Part shown: piece by piece, positions 37,375-45,647 of the stretch
Numbering within the stretch: the first letter of the stretch is position 1
Layout of the letters: the number at the start of each line of letters is the position of its first letter
Source of the DNA: Pseudomonas mandelii
GTDB taxonomy: Bacteria; Pseudomonadota; Gammaproteobacteria; Pseudomonadales; Pseudomonadaceae
Length of the DNA stretch: 64,000 bases
Reading direction: 5' to 3'
Assembly (NCBI RefSeq): GCF_024138395.1
Contig: NZ_JAMYDU010000021.1
Span: forward strand, 1-64,000
Translations under genes and position numbers: made by a program
Notes under the pieces: model-generated
What the model was told of the DNA's origin: nothing
The model's input: the letters and a program-made list of their open reading frames with translations, nothing else
Databases searched by the model: none

Positions 37375-37467
37375 CTTCGCGGGCAAGCCTCGCTCCTACA
37401 GGTTCAACGATTGCCGCGTGATTTGGGCTCGACACAAAACCTGTAGGAGCGAGGCTTGCCCGCGAAG
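37375..37467. repeat. REP doublet between atuE and atuF
   Basis: Inverted pair of GAGGCTTGCCCG-type REP units (37375-37399 side and 37443-37467 side). It begins 39 nt upstream of the atuF start and ends 3 nt after the atuE stop, inside the operon. Confidence 0.9.
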
Positions 37468-37470
37468 CTC

Positions 37471-38268
37471 TTAAGTGGCCCACCCCGGTTTACGCTTCTG
37501 CACAAAAGCCATCGTCCCCTCGACCCCTTCAGCCCCGGTCACTGCTTCACTGAACCACTCGGCCGCCTGATCCAGCAGGCCATCCGAGAGTTGCACCGCA
37601 CTCGCCAGCAAGAGCTTTTTGGTCGCCGCATTCGCCCCCGGCGCGCAGCACAACACATGGGCCAGCACCTCATCGAGGCGCTCGGCCAAGGCTTGCGGGT
37701 CATGCTCGACAAAATGCACCAGTCCCATCCGCCGCGCCTGATTGCCATCGAACCGTGCGGCGGTCAGGGCCAGTCGGCGGGCCTGGGTCAAACCGATGCG
37801 CTGCACCACGAACGGCGCGATCTGCGCCGGCAACAAGCCGAGGCTGGTTTCCGGCAGGCCGAATTGCGCCTGATGATCGGCTATGGCGATATCGCTGACG
37901 CAGGCCAGACCGAAACCACCGCCAAGCACCGCGCCTTGCAGCACGGTGATGACCACTTGCGGCGCGTGCTGAGCTTCTTCCAGCAAGGCGCCGAACGCGC
38001 GATTCAATTCGCGGTAAGCCGTCTGGCCTTGAGCACGGGCGTTGGTCATGTCCTTGATGTCGGCGCCGGCACAAAAATGCCCACCGGCACCGCCAATCAC
38101 CAGCGCGCGAACCTGCCGGTCATCCCGCACCGCCGCCAGCACCGTGCGCAGCTCGGCGACCATTTGCAGGCTCATGGCGTTACGACTGTCGGGACGATTG
38201 AGGGTGATGTGCAGAACGCCGTTTTGCCGTTCGAGCAACAGGGTCTGACAAACGGGAAGGGTGCTCAT
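37471..38268 (-). CDS. atuE: Isohexenylglutaconyl-CoA hydratase AtuE
   Basis: Crotonase-fold hydratase of 265 residues with the oxyanion-hole motifs HFCAGADIKDM and LGGGFGLACVSDIAI and the GLLPAQIAPFVV helix. In the acyclic terpene pathway it hydrates the product of geranyl-CoA carboxylase. The ATG overlaps the atuD stop by 4 nt (ATGA), so it is coupled to atuD. The identification relies on cluster order. Generic enoyl-CoA hydratases share these motifs. Confidence 0.88.
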   Translation of the reverse strand: MSTLPVCQTLLLERQNGVLHITLNRPDSRNAMSLQMVAELRTVLAAVRDDRQVRALVIGGAGGHFCAGADIKDMTNARAQGQTAYRELNRAFGALLEEAQHAPQVVITVLQGAVLGGGFGLACVSDIAIADHQAQFGLPETSLGLLPAQIAPFVVQRIGLTQARRLALTAARFDGNQARRMGLVHFVEHDPQALAERLDEVLAHVLCCAPGANAATKKLLLASAVQLSDGLLDQAAEWFSEAVTGAEGVEGTMAFVQKRKPGWAT

Positions 38269-39422
38269 TTCTTTTTCCCCGGCAGGATGCCCATGAGTTT
38301 GCAGATGATCCCCAGCATGATTTCGTCGGCACCGCCGCCGATCGACACCAGCCGCACGTCGCGGTATGCCCGCGCCACCGGGTTGTCCCACATGAAGCCC
38401 ATGCCGCCCCAATATTGCAGGCAACTGTCGCTGACTTCCCGACCGAGTCGCCCGGCCTTGAGTTTGGCCATGGATGCCAGACGGGTAACGTCCTGGCCTT
38501 TGATGTATTGCTCGGTGGCCTGGTAGACCAGCGCCCGCAGGCATTCGATTTCGGTTTGCAATTCGGCCAGGCGGAAATGGATGACCTGGTTGTCGATCAG
38601 CGCATTGCCGAAGGTTTTGCGCTCCTTGCAGTACTCGATCGTGCTGTCGACGCAGTACTCCAGGCCTTTGATCATGTTCGCCGCGCCGAACAGCCGTTCT
38701 TCCTGGAACTGCAGCATCTGCATCATGAATCCCGCGCCTTCGTGGCCGATGCGGTTGCGTTGCGGCACGCGCACGTTGTCGAAAAACACTTGGGCGGTTT
38801 CCGAGCTGCGCATGCCGAGCTTGTCCAGATGCGAGCTGAGGCTGATCCCGGGGCTGTTCATCGGCACCATGATCAGCGACTTATTGATGTGCGGCTTGTC
38901 GTCCGAGGTGTTGGCCAGCAGGCAAATGAAGTCGGCGCTCGGCGAGTTGGTGATCCACATCTTGCTGCCGTTGATTACATAGTCGTCGCCATCCTTGCGG
39001 GCGGTGGTTTTCAAACCTGCCACATCGGAACCGGCGCCGACTTCGGAGACGCCGATACAGCCAACCTGCTCGCCGGTGATCGCCGGTCGCAGGAACTCTT
39101 CACGCAGTTCATCAGAGCCGAATCGCGCCAGGGCCGGGGTGCACATGTCGGTCTGCACGCCGATGGACATCGGGATGCCGCCGCAATGGATGGTGCCGAA
39201 CTCTTCGGCAGCCACAATCGAATAGCTGTAATCGAGTCCCATGCCGCCGAATTTTTCCGGTTTGGAAATCCCCAGCAGACCGAGGTCGCCCGCCTTGCGG
39301 AAGATCTCATGGATCGGAAAGCGCCCGGCCTTTTCCCACTCCTCGACGTGAGGATTGATCTCGTGCTCGACGAATTGGCGGACGGTGCGGCGCAGTGCTT
39401 CGTGTTCCTGGGTGAAGATCAT
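38265..39422 (-). CDS. atuD: Citronellyl-CoA dehydrogenase AtuD
   Basis: FAD-dependent acyl-CoA dehydrogenase of 385 residues (GLLGISKPEKFGGMGLD, IGVSEVGAGSDVAGL, ITNSPSADFICLLA, QYWGGMGFMWDNPVARAYRD, GGGADEIMLG). In the Atu pathway it oxidises citronellyl-CoA to geranyl-CoA. The chosen ATG has AGGAG 11 nt upstream. A hairpin repeat (39441-39490) sits between it and atuC. It is coupled to atuE by a 4-nt overlap. Other ACADs (isovaleryl-CoA dehydrogenase) are close relatives, so order is the main evidence. Confidence 0.9.
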   Translation of the reverse strand: MIFTQEHEALRRTVRQFVEHEINPHVEEWEKAGRFPIHEIFRKAGDLGLLGISKPEKFGGMGLDYSYSIVAAEEFGTIHCGGIPMSIGVQTDMCTPALARFGSDELREEFLRPAITGEQVGCIGVSEVGAGSDVAGLKTTARKDGDDYVINGSKMWITNSPSADFICLLANTSDDKPHINKSLIMVPMNSPGISLSSHLDKLGMRSSETAQVFFDNVRVPQRNRIGHEGAGFMMQMLQFQEERLFGAANMIKGLEYCVDSTIEYCKERKTFGNALIDNQVIHFRLAELQTEIECLRALVYQATEQYIKGQDVTRLASMAKLKAGRLGREVSDSCLQYWGGMGFMWDNPVARAYRDVRLVSIGGGADEIMLGIICKLMGILPGKKK

Positions 39423-39440
39423 TTTTTGTTGTTCTCCTGT

Positions 39441-39490
39441 GATCGTTCCCACGCTCTGCGTGGGAATGCAGCCTTAGACGCTCTGCGTCA
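39441..39490. repeat. Hairpin repeat in the atuC-atuD gap
   Basis: TTCCCACGC TCT GCGTGGGAA hairpin followed by GACGCTCTGCGTC, itself a second short hairpin. I recall this as a dispersed repeat of fluorescent pseudomonads, but cannot check it here. It abuts the atuC stop codon. Confidence 0.7.
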
Positions 39491-41107
39491 TCAAAAACGG
39501 GCTACGCCGAAACTGTTGGGCTGTAGTGAACGAACCTCGGCCTCATGGCAGATATCCAGCAAATACCCGAGCAACGTGCGGGTGTCCCGCGGATCGATCA
39601 GCCCGTCGTCCCACAGGTTGGCGCTGCCATACAGCGCGGTGGACTGGCTGTCGAGTTTCTGCGCGGTGACCTGTTCCAGCATGTCGAGCATTTTCGGATC
39701 GGGCACCAACCCGTCCTTGAGCTGTTTGGCTTCGGTGACGATCCGCAACACTTTGCCGGCCTGCGCGCCGCCCATCACCGCGGTGCGGCTGTTGGGCCAG
39801 GCGAAGATGAAACGCGGGTCGAGGCCACGGCCGCACATCGCGTAGTTGCCGGCGCCGTAGGAGCCGCCGACCACGATCGTCAATTTAGGCACCCGGGCAT
39901 TGGCCACCGCTTGAATCATTTTCGCGCCGTGCTTGATCACGCCTTGCTGTTCCGACTCGGTGCCGACCATGAAGCCGGTGGTGTTGTGAAAAAACAGCAG
40001 GGGCGTCTGGCTCTGGTCGCAGAGCTGAATGAACTGTGCAGCCTTGCTCGCACCTTTGGGCGTGATCGGGCCGTTGTTGCCGATGAAGCCGCAGGCTCGA
40101 CCCTGAATCTGCAAATGCCCGCAGATCGTTTGCTGGTCGAACTCGCCCTTGAATTCGAGGAAGTTCGAAGCGTCGGCAATCCGGGCGATGATTTCGCGTA
40201 CGTCGTAGGGTTTTTTCGGGTCATCCGGGATCAGACCCAGCAGTTCGTCGATGGGGTACAGCGGTTCTTCCCACTGACGTTCGGGTAACCATGGCAGCTG
40301 ATCGTTCCACGGCAACAGGCTCATGATTTCGCGCACCTGGCGCACCCCATCGGCATCGTTCTCGGCCAGGTATTCGGCGGTACCGGCGGTTTGCGCATGC
40401 ATCTCGGCGCCGCCCAGTTCCTCATCGGTAGCGACTTCGCCGGTGGCGGCCTTGAGCAGCGGGGGACCTGCGAGAAATAGCTTGGCCTTGCCGCGCACCA
40501 CCACCACGTAATCCGACAACCCCGGCTGATAAGCGCCGCCCGCTGTGGCTGAACCATGGACCACGGTGATTTGCGGCAAGCCCATGGCCGACATTCGCGC
40601 CTGATTGGCAAAGCTGCGCGCGCCTTCGACGAAAATCTCCGCCGCATAATTGAGGTTGGCGCCCCCGCTCTCCGCGAGGGTGATCACCGGCAGTTTGTTT
40701 TCCATGGCGATCTGTTGCAGGCGCAGGGACTTTTTCAAACCGCTGGGGGAAATGGTTCCACCCTTGATCGCGCTGTTGTTCGCCACCACCAAAACCCGCA
40801 CGCCGGACACGTAACCGATTCCGGCGATCAAGCCGCCGCCAGCCGCGCTGCCGTCCTTGTCATCGTGCAACTTATAGCCGGCCAGGCTCGCCAGTTCGAG
40901 GAACGGCGCGCCGGGATCGAGCAGCAGGTTGAGCCGCTCCCGGGGCAGCAGTTGCCCGCGCTTGTCGAACCTGGGTTTGGCTTCGGCGGCTTTGCTCAGC
41001 AGGTTCTGCTCGAGCTGACGGACCTGCTCGATGCTGGCCAGCATAGCCGCGCGGTTGCGGGCGAACGGTTCGCTGAACGGGTCTATCTGGGACTGGATGA
41101 CCGGCAT
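39491..41107 (-). CDS. atuC: Geranyl-CoA carboxylase beta (carboxyltransferase) subunit AtuC
   Basis: Carboxyltransferase of 538 residues, the same length as I recall for AtuC. Motifs include ESGGANLNYAAEIFVEG, GSATAGGAYQPGLSDYVV, LFFHNTTGFMVG, VGGSYGAGNYAMCGRG and the C-terminal RDTRTLLGYLL. It pairs with the biotin subunit AtuF encoded three genes downstream. Related to 3-methylcrotonyl-CoA carboxylase beta, which differs mainly in the acyl pocket. It starts 3 nt after the atuB stop. Confidence 0.92.
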   Translation of the reverse strand: MPVIQSQIDPFSEPFARNRAAMLASIEQVRQLEQNLLSKAAEAKPRFDKRGQLLPRERLNLLLDPGAPFLELASLAGYKLHDDKDGSAAGGGLIAGIGYVSGVRVLVVANNSAIKGGTISPSGLKKSLRLQQIAMENKLPVITLAESGGANLNYAAEIFVEGARSFANQARMSAMGLPQITVVHGSATAGGAYQPGLSDYVVVVRGKAKLFLAGPPLLKAATGEVATDEELGGAEMHAQTAGTAEYLAENDADGVRQVREIMSLLPWNDQLPWLPERQWEEPLYPIDELLGLIPDDPKKPYDVREIIARIADASNFLEFKGEFDQQTICGHLQIQGRACGFIGNNGPITPKGASKAAQFIQLCDQSQTPLLFFHNTTGFMVGTESEQQGVIKHGAKMIQAVANARVPKLTIVVGGSYGAGNYAMCGRGLDPRFIFAWPNSRTAVMGGAQAGKVLRIVTEAKQLKDGLVPDPKMLDMLEQVTAQKLDSQSTALYGSANLWDDGLIDPRDTRTLLGYLLDICHEAEVRSLQPNSFGVARF

Positions 41108-41110
41108 GGG

Positions 41111-42040
41111 TTATTCCTTGTCCTTGGGCTCGTCTGGCTTGGGGATGTCTGGTTTGGACACGTCTGGTTTGAGCGCGTCGGGTCTGAGCACCTCGGGTAA
41201 ATAGGCGCGGTGAAAGCCGTTGTACGAATGACTGTTCTGCGCCTTGTGCATCGGCCAAGCCCGTCCGCCGAGGCTGGCGGCGCCGTCGATGCGCAAGGTG
41301 CTGCCGCTGACAAAAGCGGCGGCCGGGCTGAGCAGGAAAACAATCGCCGCACTGACTTCCGATTCGGTGCCGATACGTTTGAGCGGCACGTGTTCGCACA
41401 GGGTCGGGATCACGGCCCGGAACGCACCTTCGTAGGTGTCCATGCCGCTGGAAGCGACCCAGCCCGGCGCGACGGCGTTGACCCGCACGCCGGCATAGCC
41501 CCATTCAAACGCGGCGGTCTTGGTGAAGTTGTCCATGCCCGAGCGTGCCGCGCCCGAGTGGCCCATGCCGGGCATGCCGCCCCACATGTCGGCGAGCATG
41601 TTGACGATGGCGCCGCCGTGCTTGCTCATGGACTGATTGAACACCTCACGGGCCATCAGGAAACCGCCCACCAGGTTGGTGCGCAGTATGGTTTCGAAGC
41701 CTTTCTGATTGATCGACGCCAGCGGCGAGGGGTACTGCCCGCCGGCATTGTTGACCAGCCCATGAATCGGCCCGTGTTTGCGGATCAGTTCGCTGACCAA
41801 TTGCGTGACGGCGTCTTCATCGCGGATATCGCAGACCTGCCAACTGGCTTTACCCCCGTCTTCGGTGATTTCAGCGGTGACCTTTTTCAGTTTCTCTACA
41901 TTTCGCCCCACCAGCAGCACCTGCGCGCCGAGGGCCGCGAGCTCGTGGGCGGTGCAACGGCCGATGCCGCTGCCGCCACCGGTGACAATTATATTTTGGC
42001 CAGCGAACAGGTCGGGTTTGTAAATCGAGTCATAAGCCAT
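41111..42040 (-). CDS. atuB: SDR oxidoreductase AtuB with C-terminal pentapeptide tail
   Basis: Short-chain dehydrogenase of 309 residues. Cofactor motif TGGGSGIGRCTAHEL, LVNNAGGQYPSPL, and the catalytic Ser in the GHSGAARSGM region followed by the FEWGYAGVRVNAVAPGW strand. The putative role is oxidation of an acyclic terpene alcohol or hydroxyacyl intermediate in the Atu pathway. A charged C-terminal extension of about 25 residues consists of xKPDx repeats (RPDA, LKPDV, SKPDI, PKPDE), encoded by a 15-bp tandem repeat. The extension is not part of the Rossmann fold. Operon member between atuA and atuC. Confidence 0.9.
   Translation of the reverse strand: MAYDSIYKPDLFAGQNIIVTGGGSGIGRCTAHELAALGAQVLLVGRNVEKLKKVTAEITEDGGKASWQVCDIRDEDAVTQLVSELIRKHGPIHGLVNNAGGQYPSPLASINQKGFETILRTNLVGGFLMAREVFNQSMSKHGGAIVNMLADMWGGMPGMGHSGAARSGMDNFTKTAAFEWGYAGVRVNAVAPGWVASSGMDTYEGAFRAVIPTLCEHVPLKRIGTESEVSAAIVFLLSPAAAFVSGSTLRIDGAASLGGRAWPMHKAQNSHSYNGFHRAYLPEVLRPDALKPDVSKPDIPKPDEPKDKE
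41131..41200 (-). repeat. 15-bp tandem repeat inside atuB
   Basis: About four and a half copies with 15-nt period (units at 41131, 41146, 41161, 41176 and 41191), each containing TCTGGTTTG or a near variant. It encodes five xKPDx pentapeptides at the C-terminus of AtuB. Copy number could vary between strains. Confidence 0.9.
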
Positions 42041-42052
42041 GGCGACGGTCCT

Positions 42053-43855
42053 CTAGTTGACCTGATCGGCGATGCGCTGCGGCACCGGAATCTGGATCTC
42101 CAGCAGTTGTTGGGCGAACGCCTTGCCTTGCGGATCGATCCGCAGGCTGGCCACGCCACCGCCGCCGAGTGCGTTTTCCAGAAGAAAATTAAAGCTCTGA
42201 GTGCCGGGTAAATACCAGCGTTCGACACGCCCGTGGATCGGGTCGAGGACATGGCTCATCCAGTCGACCATCACCGCAGGTGTCAGCGCTTCGGCGATCC
42301 ACGGCAGGTAGTCGGGATGGCGGGCCATGACGCCGATATTGCTGTGATTGCCCTTGTCGCCGGAGCGTGCCACGGCGAGTTTGATCAGGGCCACGCTGGC
42401 GTCGGCGCGTTCTGTGGGTTGCGGCGGATCGAACGGTAGCGGCAAGTCATCCGGGTCGAGTACATCGAGGGCGGGCAGGGCGCACGGATGGCGTTTACCG
42501 GCGAGGTTGATTTCCAGGGTGCAGGCCGTTTTGTCGATCAGGAACGAAAACAGCCGGATCAGCGGGTACACCGTCGGCCGCCCGCCGACGATCCCGGTCA
42601 ACCCCGGCGCCATGCCGGTGGCGGCCTGGGCGATTTCCCGGGAAAACAGAATCAACGCCTGTTTGCTTGGGTGGCGCACGGCGAGTTTTATCACCACTTC
42701 GCGGCTGTCCTGGCGCTGGCCATGAGGGCCGTAAGTGGCTTCGCTGCCCAGTAACTCGATATTCACTTCGCTGTAGGGCGCCCAGCCGCGCTGGCTGAAG
42801 ATTTCCGAGGTCTTGTTGATGATCGCCTGGCTGACTCGTCGGGCCTTGGCCACGGCATCGATCCCGGCGATCAGGCAACTGGCGGTGCAGCGGAAACCGT
42901 CCGGATACGTGGCGCTGACCTTGTACTGATCGGTCGGCGGCAAGCCTTTTGCGCCATGCACCTGAACCGCGTTTTTGCCTTGCTGCACGAGTTTGACCTG
43001 ACTGAAATCGCATACCACGTCCGGCAGCAAATAGGCCTGTGGGTCGCCGATTTCATACAGCATCTGCTCGCCCACCGTCAGGGGCGTGACCAGACCGCCG
43101 GAGCCGTCGGGTTTGCTGACGATAAACTGGCCGTCGGCGTTGACTTCGACGATCGGAAAACCGATGTGTTCGTAATCGGGCACGTCGTGCCAATCGGTGA
43201 AATTGCCGCCGGTGCATTGGGCGCCACATTCGATAAGGTGCCCGGCCAATGCAGCCTGGGCGAGTTTGTCGTAGTCGTGCCACGACCAGCCGAACTCATG
43301 CACCAGCGCGGCGCTGACCACGGCGCTGTCGACCACGCGCCCGGTAATCACAATGTCGGCACCCAGGCGCAGGGCCTCGACGATGCCGGGCGCGCCGAGA
43401 TAGGCGTTGGTCGACACGCACATCGGCGGCAGGGGCGTGCCATTGAACATCTCATGGAGGCCAAGGCTGCTCAGGCGTTTGAACTGCGGTTGCAGATCGT
43501 CACCGGACAGCACGGCGATCTTCAGCGCCACCCCGGCCTTGTCGCAGGCCGCTTGCAGGGCCGCGGCGCAAGCCTGTGGATTGACGCCGCCGGCATTGCT
43601 GATGACGCGGATCTTCTGTTCCGCGAGTTGGTTGAGGAGAGGACTGAGCACTTCGATGAAGTCGCTGGCGTAGCCGGCCCCCGGATCTTTCATCCGCGCC
43701 CCGGCCATGATCGACATCGTGATTTCGGCCAGATAATCGAACACCAGATAGTCCAGCCGCCCGCCTTCCACCAGTTGCTCGGCGGCGGTCGAGGTGTCGC
43801 CCCAGAATGCGCTGGCGCAACCGATGCGGATTGTTTTGGGCGCAGCCAATTCCAT
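42053..43855 (-). CDS. atuA: Acyclic terpene utilisation protein AtuA
   Basis: Protein of 600 residues, first gene of the atu operon. The N-terminal AtuA/DUF1446 domain (IRIGCASAFWGDTSTAAEQL, VISNAGGVNPQACAAAL) is followed by a C-terminal AtuA-like domain (IKLAVARSGDKGNHSNIGVM). It is needed for acyclic terpene growth in P. aeruginosa, but its reaction is not established to my knowledge. The ATG has GGAGG 6 nt upstream. An open frame extends upstream across the operator and is not coding. Confidence 0.93.
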   Translation of the reverse strand: MELAAPKTIRIGCASAFWGDTSTAAEQLVEGGRLDYLVFDYLAEITMSIMAGARMKDPGAGYASDFIEVLSPLLNQLAEQKIRVISNAGGVNPQACAAALQAACDKAGVALKIAVLSGDDLQPQFKRLSSLGLHEMFNGTPLPPMCVSTNAYLGAPGIVEALRLGADIVITGRVVDSAVVSAALVHEFGWSWHDYDKLAQAALAGHLIECGAQCTGGNFTDWHDVPDYEHIGFPIVEVNADGQFIVSKPDGSGGLVTPLTVGEQMLYEIGDPQAYLLPDVVCDFSQVKLVQQGKNAVQVHGAKGLPPTDQYKVSATYPDGFRCTASCLIAGIDAVAKARRVSQAIINKTSEIFSQRGWAPYSEVNIELLGSEATYGPHGQRQDSREVVIKLAVRHPSKQALILFSREIAQAATGMAPGLTGIVGGRPTVYPLIRLFSFLIDKTACTLEINLAGKRHPCALPALDVLDPDDLPLPFDPPQPTERADASVALIKLAVARSGDKGNHSNIGVMARHPDYLPWIAEALTPAVMVDWMSHVLDPIHGRVERWYLPGTQSFNFLLENALGGGGVASLRIDPQGKAFAQQLLEIQIPVPQRIADQVN

Positions 43856-43886
43856 AACCACCTCCGACAGAAGTGCTTCGAGACTA

Positions 43887-43902
43887 CCAAGCAAGCGCTT
43901 GG
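43887..43902. promoter_or_regulatory. AtuR operator, copy 1
   Basis: CCAAGCAAGCGCTTGG, an inverted repeat with 6-bp arms and 4-nt centre. It is the exact reverse complement of copy 2, 27 nt away. It lies 31 nt upstream of the atuA start. Confidence 0.8.
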
Positions 43903-43929
43903 TTTGTAAACGGCTGAAATATCTTCTGC

Positions 43930-43945
43930 CCAAGCGCTTGCTTGG
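43930..43945. promoter_or_regulatory. AtuR operator, copy 2
   Basis: CCAAGCGCTTGCTTGG, identical to copy 1 in opposite orientation. The pair lies in the atuA-atuR divergent region; two 13-bp inverted repeats are reported as AtuR sites in P. aeruginosa, from memory. Confidence 0.8.
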
Positions 43946-44033
43946 TCGCCCCCGCCAGCTTAAATTGCCCGCGCAACCCCGCTGTTTTAGCGGGCAGCAG
44001 CGCAATTGATTGATCGACTGTAGGAGAGAACGG

Positions 44034-44660
44034 GTGGACGAGCAAAAAGCCCTGAGGGTGATGCGCGAATTGGTCGACAGCGGCCAATTGACCGACCCGG
44101 ACAGCGCTCGCGGCAAACTGCTGCAAGTGGCCGCTCACCTGTTTCGCAATAAAGGTTATGAACGCACTACCGTGCGTGATCTGGCTGGTGCGGTGGGTAT
44201 TCAGTCAGGCAGCATTTTTCATCACTTCAAAAGCAAGGACGAGATCCTGCGGGCAGTGATGGAAGAGACCATTCGCTACAACACCGCGTTGATGCGTGCG
44301 GCCCTGGCCGAGGCCGACAGTGTGCGCGAGCGGGTGCTGGCGCTGATTCGTTGCGAATTGCAGTCGATCATGGGCGGCAGCGGCGAGGCCATGGCGGTAT
44401 TGGTGTATGAGTGGCGTTCGCTGTCGGCAGAAGGTCAGGCGCAGGTTCTGGCCCTGCGTGATATTTATGAAGCGATCTGGTTGCAGGTGCTGGGTGAAGC
44501 CAAGGACGCCGGTTTTATCCGCGGCGACGTGTTCATCACCCGCCGTTTCCTGACGGGCGCGTTATCCTGGACCACCACCTGGTTTCGTCCCGATGGCAGC
44601 ATGAGTCTCGATCAATTGGCCGATGAAGCGCTTATTCTGGTGCTTGAAGAACGGCAGTAA
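44034..44660 (+). CDS. atuR: TetR-family repressor AtuR
   Basis: TetR regulator of 208 residues with N-terminal helix-turn-helix (AAHLFRNKGYERTTVRDLAG and SGSIFHHFKSKDEIL) and a C-terminal ligand domain with hydrophobic helices. The start is GTG with TAGGAGA 8 nt upstream; ATG codons further in would cut the first helix. It is divergent from atuA across two operator copies. This is the expected position of AtuR, which represses the atu operon and is released by a terpene-derived CoA ester. It may autoregulate. Confidence 0.9.
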   Translation: MDEQKALRVMRELVDSGQLTDPDSARGKLLQVAAHLFRNKGYERTTVRDLAGAVGIQSGSIFHHFKSKDEILRAVMEETIRYNTALMRAALAEADSVRERVLALIRCELQSIMGGSGEAMAVLVYEWRSLSAEGQAQVLALRDIYEAIWLQVLGEAKDAGFIRGDVFITRRFLTGALSWTTTWFRPDGSMSLDQLADEALILVLEERQ

Positions 44661-44753
44661 GCCGTCTATCTCGGCAAGAAACTGGCTAAGTCGGCGAAAC
44701 CGCCTAGTTTGAATGCATTGATGGGTATTTTTCTTGGGGAGTGGGCTGTTTTG

Positions 44754-45548
44754 ATGTCTTCGCCAATTCGAACGGCGTCGCGGCTTTTGCTGGCGGCGCT
44801 TGCTGTGTGCTGGGTGTTGCCGTCTCAGGCCGCGCAGTTGGTGCGGGTCGGTGCCGCGCATTTTCCACCCTATACCGTGCGTCCGGAGTCCGGTGCCGAC
44901 ACCGGTCTGTTGCCGCAACTGGTGGAAGCGCTGAATCAGTTGCAAACCGACTATCGGTTTGAGCTGGTGCCCACCTCCATTCCTCGACGTTTCAACGACT
45001 TCAAGGAAGGCCGGGTCGACATGGCGATTTTCGAGAATCCGGATTGGGGCTGGAAGGACATCCCGCATACCCTCGTCGACATGGGCCTGGAAGATGCAGA
45101 AATCTTTGTCGCGCAGAAGAAGCCCGATCGTGATGAGAATTACTTCAAGGACCTGACGGGCAAGCGCCTGGCGCTGTACAGCGGCTATCACTACGAGTTT
45201 GCCAATTTCAATGCCGATCCCAAGTATCTGGCCGACACCTACAAGGCCACGTTGACCTATTCCCATGACAGCAACTTGCTGATGGTGCTGCGCGCACGAG
45301 CGGACATTGCCTTGGTGACACGTTCCTACCTGAGCGATTATCTGCTGCGTAACGAGAAAATCGGCGAGCAGTTGCTGGTGTCCCAACGCATCGATCAGGT
45401 CTATCACCATTACGCGCTGATCCGCCCGCAGGCGCCAATTACTGGCGAAGCATTCGGCAAGTTGCTGCAAGGCCTGCGAGACAATGGGCAGATGCTGAAG
45501 ATTTTCGATCCCTACAAAATTGCCTTGGTGCCGGTGGGCAAACCCTGA
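44754..45548 (+). CDS. Orphan periplasmic solute-binding protein (SBP_bac_3)
   Basis: Protein of 264 residues: signal peptide (RTASRLLLAALAVCWVLPSQA, cleaved near residue 25) then a family-3 solute-binding fold (VRVGAAHFPPYTVR, DTGLLPQLVEALNQL, KEGRVDMAIFENPDW, LALYSGYHYEFANF). There is no permease or ATPase gene nearby, so it is an orphan; such proteins can act with a distant ABC system or a sensor kinase. The start has GGGGAG 12 nt upstream, which is long; another ATG lies 11 codons earlier. Function unknown beyond binding. Confidence 0.82.
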   Translation: MSSPIRTASRLLLAALAVCWVLPSQAAQLVRVGAAHFPPYTVRPESGADTGLLPQLVEALNQLQTDYRFELVPTSIPRRFNDFKEGRVDMAIFENPDWGWKDIPHTLVDMGLEDAEIFVAQKKPDRDENYFKDLTGKRLALYSGYHYEFANFNADPKYLADTYKATLTYSHDSNLLMVLRARADIALVTRSYLSDYLLRNEKIGEQLLVSQRIDQVYHHYALIRPQAPITGEAFGKLLQGLRDNGQMLKIFDPYKIALVPVGKP

Positions 45549-45584
45549 ATCGTGGTTCAGGTCGCGTATTTGGCGACTGTGCTT

Positions 45585-45607
45585 AAATTTCCTGCTCCGG
45601 CTCACGT
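45585..45607 (+). promoter_or_regulatory. Candidate iron-starvation (PvdS) box
   Basis: TAAAT followed by CGT about 15 nt later (by my count), 40 nt upstream of the acetyltransferase gene. The consensus spacing is 16-17 nt, so this is one short of ideal. Confidence 0.45.
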
Positions 45608-45647
45608 CACATCGTTGAACTGTCGACGATTACCGTGAGCCCCTCCC

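Noticed and set aside
42053..44116. Long N-terminal extension of AtuA through the operator region
   Set aside because: The first 87 codons cross both AtuR operators, and the true start has GGAGG at 6 nt with family-like N-terminus.
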